64,000 nucleotides of DNA. Origin: Erwinia_E haradaeae_F (GTDB lineage: Bacteria > Pseudomonadota > Gammaproteobacteria > Enterobacterales > Enterobacteriaceae). Each line of letters starts with the position of its first letter. Position 1 is the first letter of the stretch. The DNA is taken from positions 124,001 through 188,000 of the forward strand of contig NZ_LR217698.1 in NCBI RefSeq assembly GCF_900698855.1, in the 5' to 3' direction. Of the stretch, positions 1 to 9,284 are shown one piece after another. A model generated the notes under the pieces. That model was not told the origin of the DNA and ran no database searches. It was given only the letters and a program-made list of their open reading frames with translations. The translations under genes were made by a program, and so were the position numbers.

Positions 1-57
1 ATTTTTTTAAAACCAATATCACAATTATGAAGAAATTGTATGAGAGATGATTTTAAT

Positions 58-76
58 ATCATGTATTCTACATGAT
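58..76. terminator. 8-bp perfect hairpin after alr
   Basis: ATCATGTA and TACATGAT form a perfect 8-bp stem with a 3-nt loop (TTC). It lies about 40 nt beyond the alr stop codon on the minus strand. On the plus strand it is followed by GGTTTTAAT, on the minus strand by ATTAAAAT, so the U-tract is weak on both sides. It is a plausible alr terminator, but an AT-rich stem of this length could also be chance. Confidence 0.35.
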
Positions 77-117
77 GGTTTTAATAAGTGAAAATTATGA
101 TATAATAGCACAAAAGT

Positions 118-1188
118 CTAGTATAGTTTTACTGGTACTCGTTGGGATAGTGAGCACATAATCTCGTATCCTACGGTCTTTGCTATTAGTGCAATGTCAT
201 CTATTTTTATATTTTCTCCCCATAGCTCTACGGTGCTATCAAGACCAGTGTTAGGATGGTTAGTTAAATCAATAGCAAGCATGTCCATTGCTACTGATCC
301 GATGGTTTGTGTAATCTCGTTATTTACCTTAATAGGTGTTCCAGATGGAGCATGACGTGGATAGCCATCAGCATATCCGCATGCAACTATTCCGATGCGT
401 TGTTTGTATGGTGCACAATAGTTATGGCTATAACCTACGCTAGCTCCTTCTGGAATTTCTTGTATGGCAATTACTTTGCTTGTCAGTGTCATAACTGGTT
501 TTAAGCCACTATGAACAATACGCTTCGAGTCGCTACTTGGTGAAGCGCCATATAGCATAATTCCAGGACGAATCCAGTCAAAATGCGTATTTGGATGCCA
601 CAGCGTAGCAGCAGAGTTAGCCAGTGAATGCGGGCATTTTAATCCGATAGTTGCTTGTTTGATTTTCTTCATTGGCTCGGTAACTCCTTGTGGGTTTTCT
701 GCTTCAGGGAAATGTGACATAAGGGTTAGTTCGCCAATATTGTTGTATGACCGTAGTTGATGCCAGATCTTATTGATCTCATTTGGTTGAAAACCAAGAC
801 GATTCATACCGCAGTTTATTTTAAGATAAACATTTACCGGAGATAATAGTTTAGCTTTTTTTAGTGCTTGAATCTGCCAATGACTATGTATGGCAGTTGT
901 TAAGGAATAGTGATTAATAATTTTTATATCATCTGAGTCAAAGAAACCTTCTAATAGTAGGATGGGTTTATCCCATCCGTGGTCACGAAGAAAAATGGCC
1001 TCATCTAGGTTAAGCAAGGCAAAACCATCTGCTTTGATTAGACTTTTCCACACATTTTTAATACCGTGTCCATATGCATTGGCTTTCACCACTGCCCAAA
1101 TATGCGAAGTAGGAGCCAAATTACGAGCTATAGATAGATTGTGTTTTAATGCATTTTGATTGATCGTAGCTATAATAGGACGAGGCAT
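118..1188 (-). CDS. alr: Alanine racemase (DadX type)
   Basis: This PLP enzyme interconverts L- and D-alanine in the cytoplasm and supplies D-Ala for peptidoglycan. The pyridoxal-binding motif VVKANAYGHG gives Lys35 as the Schiff-base lysine. The second-domain motifs VGYSHNY, ACGYADGYPRHAP and SVAMDMLAIDL follow E. coli DadX closely, and the length (356 aa) is the same as DadX. It therefore looks derived from the dadX copy rather than the alr copy, although one copy now presumably serves for both. The usual dadX partner dadA is absent. It is transcribed away from dnaA and stands alone. Keeping it implies that the cell still makes some peptidoglycan. Confidence 0.95.
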   Translation of the reverse strand: MPRPIIATINQNALKHNLSIARNLAPTSHIWAVVKANAYGHGIKNVWKSLIKADGFALLNLDEAIFLRDHGWDKPILLLEGFFDSDDIKIINHYSLTTAIHSHWQIQALKKAKLLSPVNVYLKINCGMNRLGFQPNEINKIWHQLRSYNNIGELTLMSHFPEAENPQGVTEPMKKIKQATIGLKCPHSLANSAATLWHPNTHFDWIRPGIMLYGASPSSDSKRIVHSGLKPVMTLTSKVIAIQEIPEGASVGYSHNYCAPYKQRIGIVACGYADGYPRHAPSGTPIKVNNEITQTIGSVAMDMLAIDLTNHPNTGLDSTVELWGENIKIDDIALIAKTVGYEIMCSLSQRVPVKLY

Positions 1189-1794
1189 AGGTATTCCTGT
1201 TTCAGTAAATGAAATAATGATATCTCTGAGATTAAGTATGATTTTTAAGAGATTATATTATATTAAATATTCAATTTATTAGTATATAGATATAAGGAAA
1301 TCAATTATTTTAAAGATTATTCACCATTAAAAGTAAAACATGAAATTTGATTATGAAACTTATTATGTACAACAGTGCATTTATTAATATCATTTCTAGA
1401 TGTCGAGAATTAATTTTTTAAAATTATTGCACTAGAATGGGTTTTAAATAGATCAGACGGTATTTATAATTCTATTTCTTAAGTGATTTTGGAATTGGTT
1501 ATTAACCATAGAATTTTTTTATATGATTGTACAAGTTAAACTAATTCATATTCTTTCAGTTATTAACATATAAGATTATTTTTTTGATAAACTTAAGATC
1601 TCTGTTGTATTTTGCGTTAATATTTTCTCTGTAAAGAGTTAAAGAAAGAGTTTCTTTTTTTAAAATTTCACAGATGTTAGAAATAAGAAGAATCGGATAA
1701 GAATTTTAATTTTTCTTTCTTTGAAATGCACAAATTATAATGAATTTTCATTTCAGTTTTTGTATTTTTTTGGAATTTCTCAATGGGGCTCGCC
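1189..1794. other. Spacer between alr and dnaA
   Basis: This 606-bp divergent spacer has no gene. It must hold the dnaA and alr promoters. The only near-matches to the DnaA box TTATNCACA that I saw are TTATGTACA at 1363-1371 and TTATTAACA at 1560-1568, each with one mismatch. There is no box cluster and no GATC cluster, so I do not call an origin here. Confidence 0.6.
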
Positions 1795-3186
1795 GTGTCA
1801 CTTATACTTTGGAAGCAGTGTCTTACCTCTTTGCAGGATGAGTTGCCTGCCACCGAGTTCAGCATGTGGATACGACCCTTGCAAGCTGAGCTAAATGATA
1901 ATACATTAGCTTTATATGCACCAAATCGTTTTGTACTCGATTGGGTTAGAGATAAGTATTTATCTAATATAAATGCTCTTCTTAATAATTTTGGTGGTGT
2001 AAATGTTCCTTTTTTGCGATTTGAAGTAGGAAGAAAATCTATCTCTCGTGCTATAAGACAATCTACTATTACTAATAGAAAGACGATAACGGGTACAACG
2101 GGTAATCTTTTCATACCAAGTCCAACGCATTGGAATGGTACTACTGCGTTATCTTATGTTGTTAATCGTTCTAATTTAAATGTTAAGAATAATTTTGATA
2201 ATTTTGTTGAGGGTAAATCTAATCAATTAGCGTGTGCAGCAGCTCATCAGGTTGCTTCTAATCCTGGTGGATTATACAATCCTTTGTTTGTTTATGGTGG
2301 AACGGGTCTTGGTAAAACACATCTCTTGCATGCGGTAGGGAACAGTATTCTTGCTAATAAGTCTAATTCCAAAGTAGTATATATGCACTCTGAACGTTTT
2401 GTTCAGGATATGGTTAAGGCTCTACAAAATAATGAAATTGAATCTTTCAAGTGTTATTATCGTTCAGTAAAGGCTCTATTAATTGATGATATTCAATTCT
2501 TTGCTAATAAAGAGCGATCTCAAGAAGAATTTTTTCATACGTTCAATTCACTTCTTGAAGGTAACCAACAGGTAATTTTAACTTCTGATCGTTATCCAAA
2601 AGAAATTAATGGAGTAGAAGATCGTTTAAAATCACGTTTTGGATGGGGTTTAACGGTGGCTATTGATCCACCAGAACTTGACATGCGTATAGCAATTTTA
2701 ATGAAGAAAGCTAATGAAAATAATATTTGTTTGCCAGGAGAAGTTGCATATTTTATTGCTAAAAAATTACGGTCTAATGTGCGAGAACTAGAAGGAGCAC
2801 TGAATCGAGTAATTGCTAACTCTATATTTACACGACGTGCAATAACTATTGATTTTGTTCGCGAAGCTCTGCGTGATTTGCTAGCCCTACAAGATAAGTT
2901 AGTTACTATTGATACTATTCAAAAGACGGTAGCTCGATATTATCAAATTCAAGTGGCTGATTTGTTGTCAAAACGTCGGTCGCGCTCGGTAGCTCGACCT
3001 CGTCAGATGGCAATGGCTATGGCTAAAGAGCTAACAAATCACAGTTTACCAGAAATCGGTAATGCTTTTGGAGGTCGTGATCACACGACTGTTCTCCATG
3101 CTTGTCGGAAAATAGAGAAATTAAATGAAGAGAGTTTAGATATTCAAGAAGATTTTTCAAATTTAATTAAAACCTTGTCCTCTTGA
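1795..3186 (+). CDS. dnaA: Chromosomal replication initiator DnaA
   Basis: DnaA binds origin DnaA boxes as an ATP-dependent oligomer and melts oriC. The 463-aa product has an N-terminal oligomerisation domain, a AAA+ domain with Walker A GGTGLGKT (168-175) and Walker B LLIDDIQFF, and a C-terminal DNA-binding domain with the signature GGRDHTTVLHACRKI (Asp429). I start at GTG 1795, which gives the enterobacterial N-terminus (M)SLILWKQC; the ATG four codons upstream would add residues that the family lacks. The linker after the first domain is short, and the total is 4 aa below E. coli (467). dnaN follows after 23 nt. Many insect endosymbionts have lost dnaA, so keeping it is informative. Confidence 0.97.
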   Translation: MSLILWKQCLTSLQDELPATEFSMWIRPLQAELNDNTLALYAPNRFVLDWVRDKYLSNINALLNNFGGVNVPFLRFEVGRKSISRAIRQSTITNRKTITGTTGNLFIPSPTHWNGTTALSYVVNRSNLNVKNNFDNFVEGKSNQLACAAAHQVASNPGGLYNPLFVYGGTGLGKTHLLHAVGNSILANKSNSKVVYMHSERFVQDMVKALQNNEIESFKCYYRSVKALLIDDIQFFANKERSQEEFFHTFNSLLEGNQQVILTSDRYPKEINGVEDRLKSRFGWGLTVAIDPPELDMRIAILMKKANENNICLPGEVAYFIAKKLRSNVRELEGALNRVIANSIFTRRAITIDFVREALRDLLALQDKLVTIDTIQKTVARYYQIQVADLLSKRRSRSVARPRQMAMAMAKELTNHSLPEIGNAFGGRDHTTVLHACRKIEKLNEESLDIQEDFSNLIKTLSS

Positions 3187-3209
3187 TTTAGAAAATAGTT
3201 ATCTTAATT

Positions 3210-4310
3210 ATGAAATTCATTATTGAACGAGAGTTGCTACTCAAACCTTTACAACAAGTAATTAGTCCACTAGCAGCGCGCCCTGCGTTACCTATTCTTA
3301 GTAATTTATTATTAGAGGTTAAAGAAGGCAACTTAATTCTTACTGGTACTGATTTAGAAATGGAAATGATGGTGTGTCTTCCATTGAAAAGAGAGTATCA
3401 TATGGGAGCGATTACTATTCCGGGTCGTAAGTTTTTTGATATTTGTCGAAACCTTCCAGAGAATGTTGAAATTACAGTTATGTTGGAAGATACAAGAATC
3501 TTGGTACAATCTGGACGTAGTCGTTTTTCTCTCTTGACTCTTCCATCCAGTTCTTTTCCAAATTTAGAAGATTGGAAGAGTGAGGTTGAATTCTCAGTGC
3601 CACAAGTTGTTATAAAACGCTTGATTGATGCAACGCAGTTTTCTATGGCACATCAAGACGTTCGTTATTATTTAAACGGTATGTTATTTGAAACTTCAGG
3701 TGAAATTTTGCGTACAGTATCTACTGATGGGCATCGATTGGCAATATGCTCTATGTCAGTAGAGAAGATATTGCCTAATTACTCAGTGATTGTTCCACGT
3801 AAAGGTGTGATAGAATTAGCTCGTCTTTTAGATGGTCGAAAAGGTCTTCTTCATGTACAAATGGGTAGAAATAATATTCGTGTACATTCTGGTAATTTTA
3901 TTTTTACTTCTAAGCTAGTTGATGGTCGCTTTCCGGATTACAGGCGCGTATTGCCAAATAATCCTGATAAAATTTTGCGTGCTGATTGTAATTTACTTAA
4001 ACAATCTTTGTCCAGAGTAGCAGTTCTGTCTAATGAGAAAGTTCGTGCAGTTCGGTTGTATATTAGTTTAAATAACATAAAGATTACAGCTAATAACCCT
4101 GAAGAGGAAGAAGCAGAAGAGATATTAGATGCTCTATATAGTGGTAGTGATTTTGAAATAGGTTTAAATGTTAGTTATGTTTTAGATGCTTTAAATGCTT
4201 TAAAATGTCAGAACGTGCGCATTCTTCTAACTGATTCTATTTCTAGTATTCAAATTGAAGATATGACTAGTCCATCTGCTAGCTATGTGATTATGCCAAT
4301 GCGATTATAA
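3210..4310 (+). CDS. dnaN: DNA polymerase III sliding clamp (beta)
   Basis: The beta clamp is a ring-shaped homodimer that tethers Pol III and other replication and repair proteins to DNA. The 366-aa protein has the length of the E. coli protein and its three-domain arrangement. Recognisable stretches are SPLAARPALPILSN near the N-terminus, LLDGRKGLLHV in the middle, and the C-terminus YVIMPMRL. It follows dnaA in the conserved dnaA-dnaN order. recF, normally next, is missing: only 90 nt separate this stop from gyrB. No strong Shine-Dalgarno is visible, so translation may partly depend on the dnaA transcript. Identification is secure. Confidence 0.97.
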   Translation: MKFIIERELLLKPLQQVISPLAARPALPILSNLLLEVKEGNLILTGTDLEMEMMVCLPLKREYHMGAITIPGRKFFDICRNLPENVEITVMLEDTRILVQSGRSRFSLLTLPSSSFPNLEDWKSEVEFSVPQVVIKRLIDATQFSMAHQDVRYYLNGMLFETSGEILRTVSTDGHRLAICSMSVEKILPNYSVIVPRKGVIELARLLDGRKGLLHVQMGRNNIRVHSGNFIFTSKLVDGRFPDYRRVLPNNPDKILRADCNLLKQSLSRVAVLSNEKVRAVRLYISLNNIKITANNPEEEEAEEILDALYSGSDFEIGLNVSYVLDALNALKCQNVRILLTDSISSIQIEDMTSPSASYVIMPMRL

Positions 4311-4340
4311 TATATTGATTGTACTATTTTATAAATACCA

Positions 4341-4417
4341 TTTAAGGTGAAAGGGGCGAAATGGTGATTTCACCGAAAGATAAAAATGTGAGAAAATTTG
4401 ATGTCGAATATTTATAA
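4341..4417 (+). pseudogene. recF: Possible 3' remnant of recF
   Basis: The gap where enterics have recF is reduced to 90 nt. Within it, TTTAAGGTG followed by GGCGAAATGGTG could code F-K-V...G-E-M-V, resembling the F-x-V-E-x-G end of RecF, if one frame slip is allowed. The second frame stays open from 4355 to a TAA at 4415 and runs into gyrB. The stretch is less AT-rich than other spacers. It also forms a hairpin, GGTGAAA (4346-4352) with TTTCACC (4368-4374), which may be coincidental. This is inference from position and a short match. Confidence 0.4.
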
Positions 4418-6809
4418 TTCCTCTAGTATTAGAGTTTTAAAGGGGTTAGATGCAGTACGAAAACGCCCTGGCATGTATATTGGTGATACAGATGACGGTA
4501 CTGGCCTTCATCATATGGTATTTGAGGTTGTAGATAATGCTATTGATGAAGTTCTTGCCGGCTATTGCTCAAGTATTATTGTAACTATTTATCCTGACTA
4601 TTCTGTATCGGTACAAGATAATGGACGAGGTATTCCTACTGGATTGCATGAGGAAGAAGGTATTTCTGCTGCTGAAGTAATTATGACTATTCTTCATGCT
4701 GGTGGAAAATTTGATGATAATTCTTATAAAGTTTCTGGTGGTTTGCATGGTGTAGGTATTTCTGTAGTCAATGCTTTATCTAAGAAATTAGAGTTAACAA
4801 TTTGGCGCGAAGGCAAGATCTATTATCAGGTTTACCTAAATGGTGCCCCGCAAGCTCCGTTAGATATTATAGGAGATTCAGAATTAACAGGAACGTGTGT
4901 CCGTTTTTGGCCCAGTCACGAAACATTTACTAATATACTGAATATTGAATACAAAATTTTAGAAAGACGATTACAAGAATTGTCATTTCTTAATTCTGGA
5001 GTGGTGATTAAATTAGAAGACCTTCGTGATGGGAAACAGAATCATTATCATTATACAGGGGGTATTCAAGCATTTGTTCAACATCTTAATCAGAATAAAA
5101 CTCCAATTCATCCTAATATATTTTATTTTTCTACTAAGAAAAATAATATTGGTGTAGAAATAGCCTTGCAGTGGAATAGCGGTTTTCAGGAAAGTATTTA
5201 TTGTTTTACTAATAACATTCCACAGCGTGAAGGAGGGACGCATCTTTCTGGATTTCGTACCGCTATGACTCGCACGATTAATTTGTATATGGAAAAAGAA
5301 GGATACACAAAGAAATCTAAAGTTAATACTACAGGAGATGATGCTCGAGAAGGTCTAATTGCAGTGGTATCTATTCAAGCACCAGATCCAAAATTTTCAT
5401 CACAAACAAAAGATAAACTGGTTTCTTCTGAAGTAAAAGTAGTAGTTGAGCAACAAATGCATGAACTATTCTCTTCTTATCTTTTAGAGCATCCATCTGA
5501 TGCTAAAATCATAGTTGGAAAAATTATTGATGCCGCACGAGCGCGTGAAGCAGCTCGGCGAGTACGTGAAATAACTCGTCGCAAGGGCATGTTAGATTTG
5601 GCTAGCTTGCCTGGTAAATTAGCGGATTGCCAAGAACGGAATCCGGCTTTATCTGAACTTTATTTAGTAGAGGGTGATTCAGCTGGAGGCTCCGCCAAGC
5701 AAGGACGTAATCGTAAGACTCAAGCTATTCTTCCATTAAAGGGTAAGATTCTTAATGTCGAAAAAGCTCGTTTCCACAAGATGTTAGCTTCTCAAGAGGT
5801 TGCAACTTTAATTACTGCTTTGGGGTGCGGGATTGGCAGGGATGAATATAACCCAGATAAGTTACGATATCATAATATTATTATTATGACTGATGCTGAT
5901 ATAGATGGAGCACACATTCGTACACTTTTATTGACTTTTTTTTATCGACACATGCCAGAAATTATTGAGCGTGGGCATCTTTATATAGCACAACCCCCTC
6001 TGTATAAAGTTAAGCGAGGTAAAACTGAGAAATATATTAAGGATGATGAGGAGATGGAGTGGTATCAAATGACCATGGCTCTTGATTCTGCCACTCTTTA
6101 TATTGGCAGAAGAGGCGCGTCATTAAGTGGGAAAAAATTAGAAAATTTAGTCCTTGCTTTCTATCAGACACGAAGAGTGATAGAAAAATTGGAGTATGTT
6201 TATCCTTTTTCGATTCTTAATGCGCTTATTTACCATCCTGCCTTGCATAATTTAACAGAACAAGAAGTAGTGAAGAATTGGTTGGATCCTTTAGTGGAGG
6301 ATCTGAATCTTCATGATCAAGATGGAAGTAAATATCAAGGTATCATATTTGAAGATCATAAATTGAATCTTTTTATACCTATTGTACGTGGACGCATACA
6401 TGGTATTAATATAGATTATTTTTTAGATCAGAAATTTATTTGTAGTGATGAGTATCATAGGATTTGTTTTTTCGGCGAACAGGTTCGTGATTTACTAAAC
6501 AAGGATTCATACATTAAACGTGGTGAACGTTATCAATCTGTTTCTAGTTTTGAGCAGGCTGTCAATTGGTTAGAAGCAGAATCACGTCGTGGTCTTATGG
6601 TCCAAAGATATAAGGGTTTAGGAGAAATGAATCCAGAACAATTATGGGAAACAACAATGAACCCAGAGAGTCGTAGAATGTCATTAATCACTATTAATGA
6701 TGTGGTTGCAACGGATCAGATCTTCACTACTTTAATGGGTGATATAGTAGAACCACGCCGTGCGTTTATTGAAGAAAATGCTTTGAAGGTATCAAATCTT
6801 GATATTTAA
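4401..6809 (+). CDS. gyrB: DNA gyrase subunit B
   Basis: GyrB is the ATPase subunit of the type II topoisomerase that introduces negative supercoils. The 802-aa protein shows the GHKL ATPase motifs EVVDNAIDE and GGLHGVGISVVNALS, the TOPRIM domain with YLVEGDSAGGSA and the metal-binding IMTDADIDGAHI, and the C-terminal QRYKGLGEMNPEQLWETTM. It keeps the enteric insert between the TOPRIM halves, though that region (about residues 550-700) is the most diverged. I use ATG 4401 because it reproduces the enteric start MSNIY; a TTG one codon upstream is not needed. gyrA is not in the window. Confidence 0.97.
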   Translation: MSNIYNSSSIRVLKGLDAVRKRPGMYIGDTDDGTGLHHMVFEVVDNAIDEVLAGYCSSIIVTIYPDYSVSVQDNGRGIPTGLHEEEGISAAEVIMTILHAGGKFDDNSYKVSGGLHGVGISVVNALSKKLELTIWREGKIYYQVYLNGAPQAPLDIIGDSELTGTCVRFWPSHETFTNILNIEYKILERRLQELSFLNSGVVIKLEDLRDGKQNHYHYTGGIQAFVQHLNQNKTPIHPNIFYFSTKKNNIGVEIALQWNSGFQESIYCFTNNIPQREGGTHLSGFRTAMTRTINLYMEKEGYTKKSKVNTTGDDAREGLIAVVSIQAPDPKFSSQTKDKLVSSEVKVVVEQQMHELFSSYLLEHPSDAKIIVGKIIDAARAREAARRVREITRRKGMLDLASLPGKLADCQERNPALSELYLVEGDSAGGSAKQGRNRKTQAILPLKGKILNVEKARFHKMLASQEVATLITALGCGIGRDEYNPDKLRYHNIIIMTDADIDGAHIRTLLLTFFYRHMPEIIERGHLYIAQPPLYKVKRGKTEKYIKDDEEMEWYQMTMALDSATLYIGRRGASLSGKKLENLVLAFYQTRRVIEKLEYVYPFSILNALIYHPALHNLTEQEVVKNWLDPLVEDLNLHDQDGSKYQGIIFEDHKLNLFIPIVRGRIHGINIDYFLDQKFICSDEYHRICFFGEQVRDLLNKDSYIKRGERYQSVSSFEQAVNWLEAESRRGLMVQRYKGLGEMNPEQLWETTMNPESRRMSLITINDVVATDQIFTTLMGDIVEPRRAFIEENALKVSNLDI

Positions 6810-6816
6810 GTCGAAT

Positions 6817-6843
6817 AGGTGAACCAGGGTTTTTGGTTTACTT
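6817..6843 (+). terminator. Stem-loop after gyrB
   Basis: Eight nt after the gyrB stop, AGGTGAACCA pairs with TGGTTTACTT (10 bp including two G-U pairs) around a 7-nt loop. No U-run follows, so it may be a weak terminator or an mRNA 3'-end stabiliser rather than a full intrinsic terminator. Confidence 0.45.
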
Positions 6844-7044
6844 AGATAGTTGATTGAGTTGTAGTCTTTATGGTTAGATGGAAATATTAAGAATAAAATA
6901 TATCAGAAAAGGATGTTAATTATTATAGATTGTATAAATGGTGGAGATCGGTAATGATATTGTTATTCTGAATCTGGTTTCATCAATACTGGTTATGTTT
7001 ACAGTGTATAACATTCAGAAATATTATAGTATTTTGAGGATAGT

Positions 7045-7857
7045 ATGGCGATTAGGTTAATTGCAATTGATATAGATGGTACCCTTTTAAACCAAAAACG
7101 TGAGATCACATTACGAGTACAACAGGCTGTACGCACAGTGAACCAGAGAGGAGTGGCTATAATTTTAGCTACTGGTCGTCCGTTTATTGGCATACAACGT
7201 TATCTAAAAGAGTTAGAATTAAACAGAGATGACCAGTACTGTATCACTAATAACGGTGCCTTAGTACAGAATGTAGTTAATGGAGAGTCTCTATTGGAAG
7301 TCTTATTGACTTTTGATGATTATCTTTACTGTGAATATTTATCTCGTGTCTTGAATGTTCACTTTCAAGCATTTAGTAAAAAAGAGATGTTTACATCTAA
7401 TAAGGATATTAGTAAATATACTGTTCGTGAAGCCTGGATGACTGGTATCCCTCTTCGGTATTGTGATGTTAGTGACATGGATTCTAATTTAATGTTTCCT
7501 AAGTTAATGATGATTGATTCCTCAGAATGTTTAGATTCTGCAGTTGCCAGCTTACCTATAGAAGTATTTAAACAATTTAATATAATGAAAAGTGCACCTT
7601 GTTATCTTGAGATCCTAAATAAACGAGTAAATAAAGGATTTAGCTTGTCTTTTTTAGCCAAAAAGATGGGGTTGAATAGGAAAGAAGTAATGGCTATTGG
7701 TGATCAGGAAAACGATCTTGCTATGTTAGAGTATGCAGGAACTAGTGTTGCAATGGGAAATAGCATTGACGTGGTTAAAGAGGCAGCAAAATTTGTAACT
7801 AATAGTAATCAAGAAGATGGTGTGGCTAGAGCCATTGAAGAGTTTTTAGAGACTTAG
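7045..7857 (+). CDS. yidA: HAD-superfamily sugar phosphatase YidA
   Basis: YidA is a Cof-type haloacid dehalogenase phosphatase that acts on small sugar phosphates in E. coli. The 270-aa protein matches the E. coli length. It has HAD motif I DIDGTLL with the nucleophilic Asp near the N-terminus, motif II LATGRP, the conserved lysine region (KRVNKGFSL) and motif IV GDQENDLAMLEYAG. The start ATG gives MAIRLIAIDIDGT, as in the family. yidA lies beside gyrB in enterics too, so local synteny is kept. The physiological substrate in this reduced genome is unknown. Confidence 0.93.
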   Translation: MAIRLIAIDIDGTLLNQKREITLRVQQAVRTVNQRGVAIILATGRPFIGIQRYLKELELNRDDQYCITNNGALVQNVVNGESLLEVLLTFDDYLYCEYLSRVLNVHFQAFSKKEMFTSNKDISKYTVREAWMTGIPLRYCDVSDMDSNLMFPKLMMIDSSECLDSAVASLPIEVFKQFNIMKSAPCYLEILNKRVNKGFSLSFLAKKMGLNRKEVMAIGDQENDLAMLEYAGTSVAMGNSIDVVKEAAKFVTNSNQEDGVARAIEEFLET

Positions 7858-8543
7858 AGCTGCATAAGTATTTAATATTTCTATTTGATTATATAGCTAT
7901 GCTTGTTAATTTCTATCTTCTTGCTTCAGAAAGAAATTGATAATTTTTAATATTTTTCTGATAACAAATTTTTAAAGACGTGTAAGAGAACTGATGTAAA
8001 AGTGATTTTCTATTGTATAATAGAGTGATTAAATTGAAGAAAGGAATTAGAGAAGACGTTGTAGTTGGTTTTAAAATTAGTATTTTAAAAGAAATTATTT
8101 ATTTTAATTAAGTTTGGTATTTTGGTAGAGATAATTCTAATGATCTTCTTAAATAGAAGAAATTAATTTAAACATTAGAGATGTATGTCATGAAGAGCTA
8201 TAAGAAATATTTTATGCTTGTATCAATGTAAAATTACAGAAGATAAGATAGGTATAATATATATTATATACTATAGTTAAATGTTAAATGCGATTTTATC
8301 TAGATTTTTTAGATAAAGGAGGTTGATTGGTATTAAATATCATTCATTGTCTTATAATTTTTTATCTTAACTAATAGATGAATTAGCCATGAGGAGTAAT
8401 TTACTTTATGTAATATTTTAAGTGGATTGACTCTGGGGCAGATTTTAATTAAAATATATTGAATATAGAAAGTGATATACTATTATTTTTATTTTTTTTA
8501 AGGATGTAATCTCCATTCCATATTATTTTAGGCGGAAATTAGA
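7858..8543. other. Spacer between yidA and rpmH
   Basis: This 686-bp stretch has no supportable gene. It contains the likely rpmH promoter near its right end. It also marks a synteny break: in enterics rpmH is the divergent neighbour of dnaA. Confidence 0.6.
8473..8481 (+). promoter_or_regulatory. Extended -10 promoter candidate for rpmH
   Basis: TGATATACT matches the extended -10 pattern TGnTATAAT with one mismatch and lies 62 nt upstream of the rpmH ATG. A clear -35 at 17-bp spacing is not visible. A TTGACT occurs further upstream (8427-8432) but has no well-placed -10. Confidence 0.4.
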
Positions 8544-8693
8544 ATGAAACGCACTTTTCAACCATCTATATTAAAAAGAAATCGTACACATGGTTTCCGT
8601 GTTCGGATGGAAAATAAAAATGGTCGTGATATTTTATCTCGTCGACGGGCTAAAGGGCGATCACGTCTTGCTATTGTGAATTCTGTGCGCTAA
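8544..8693 (+). CDS. rpmH: 50S ribosomal protein L34
   Basis: This short gene encodes a 49-aa protein beginning MKRTFQPSILKRNRTHGFR and containing RRRAKGRSRL, the hallmark of bacterial L34. E. coli L34 is 46 aa; here the C-terminus carries three extra residues (ending NSVR). L34 sits near the polypeptide exit side of the large ribosomal subunit. A purine-rich GGCGGAA about 9-13 nt upstream may serve as ribosome-binding site. It is only 7 nt from rnpA, and the ancestral rpmH-rnpA-yidD-yidC operon is intact. Confidence 0.96.
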   Translation: MKRTFQPSILKRNRTHGFRVRMENKNGRDILSRRRAKGRSRLAIVNSVR

Positions 8694-8700
8694 CTATCCT

Positions 8701-9060
8701 ATGATTCAATTTGGATTATCAAGAGAGTTAAGGTTATTAACTACTAGGCATTTTAAGTTTGTCTTTGAACATCCAAAGAGGGTAAGCACGAAATATATCA
8801 CTATTCTTAGTCGCTTTAATGAGCGAAGTCACCCAAGAATTGGATTAACTATTTCTAAGAAGAATATAAAATATGCCCATGAGCGTAACCGTGTTAAGAG
8901 ATTAATTAGAGATAGTTTTCGTAAAAATCAATACCAATTAGCGGATATGGATTTTATAGTTATAGCTAAAATTGGTGTCAGCAAGGTTGACAATGATGTG
9001 TTAACTGGGATCTTGGAGAGATTATGGCATCATCATTATCGTTTGCATCAAAAATACTGA
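8701..9060 (+). CDS. rnpA: Ribonuclease P protein component
   Basis: RnpA is the protein cofactor of RNase P, which trims tRNA 5' leaders; it binds the leader and stabilises the catalytic RNA. The 119-aa product has the E. coli length. It shows the basic RNR motif in HERNRVKRLIRDSFR and the N-terminal SRELRLLTTRHFKFVF. Its end overlaps the start of yidD by 37 nt, the usual enteric arrangement, suggesting translational coupling. The RNA subunit gene rnpB is not in this window. Confidence 0.95.
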   Translation: MIQFGLSRELRLLTTRHFKFVFEHPKRVSTKYITILSRFNERSHPRIGLTISKKNIKYAHERNRVKRLIRDSFRKNQYQLADMDFIVIAKIGVSKVDNDVLTGILERLWHHHYRLHQKY

Positions 9061-9272
9061 TTTTCTTAATACGATTATATCAGTCTATAATTAGTCCATA
9101 TATTGGACCACGTTGTCGATTTGATCCAACTTGCTCTCAATATACTATTGAGGTTTTACGAAGGTTTGGAGTGATCAAGGGGAGTTGGTTAGCAATAAAG
9201 CGGATATTAAAATGTCATCCTTATAATATTGATCACAACGATTCAGTACCTCCACCAAAGCATCGATACTAG
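9024..9272 (+). CDS. yidD: Membrane protein insertion efficiency factor YidD
   Basis: YidD is a small membrane-associated protein thought to help YidC-dependent insertion. The 82-aa product has a hydrophobic amphipathic N-terminus (ILIFLIRLYQSIISP), then the family core GPRCRFDPTCSQY with both cysteines, and RRFGVIKGSWLAIKRILKCHP. It is close to the E. coli protein (85 aa). It overlaps rnpA by 37 nt, and yidC follows after 12 nt, so all four genes are likely co-transcribed. Confidence 0.94.
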   Translation: MASSLSFASKILIFLIRLYQSIISPYIGPRCRFDPTCSQYTIEVLRRFGVIKGSWLAIKRILKCHPYNIDHNDSVPPPKHRY

Positions 9273-9284
9273 AGAATATTAATA

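Noticed and set aside
1189..1794. Replication origin upstream of dnaA
   Set aside because: Only two imperfect DnaA boxes, no GATC cluster and no repeated 13-mers; not enough for oriC.
1677..2114. 145-codon minus-strand frame over the dnaA start
   Set aside because: It is a shadow of the dnaA coding strand; DnaA identity in the other frame is certain.
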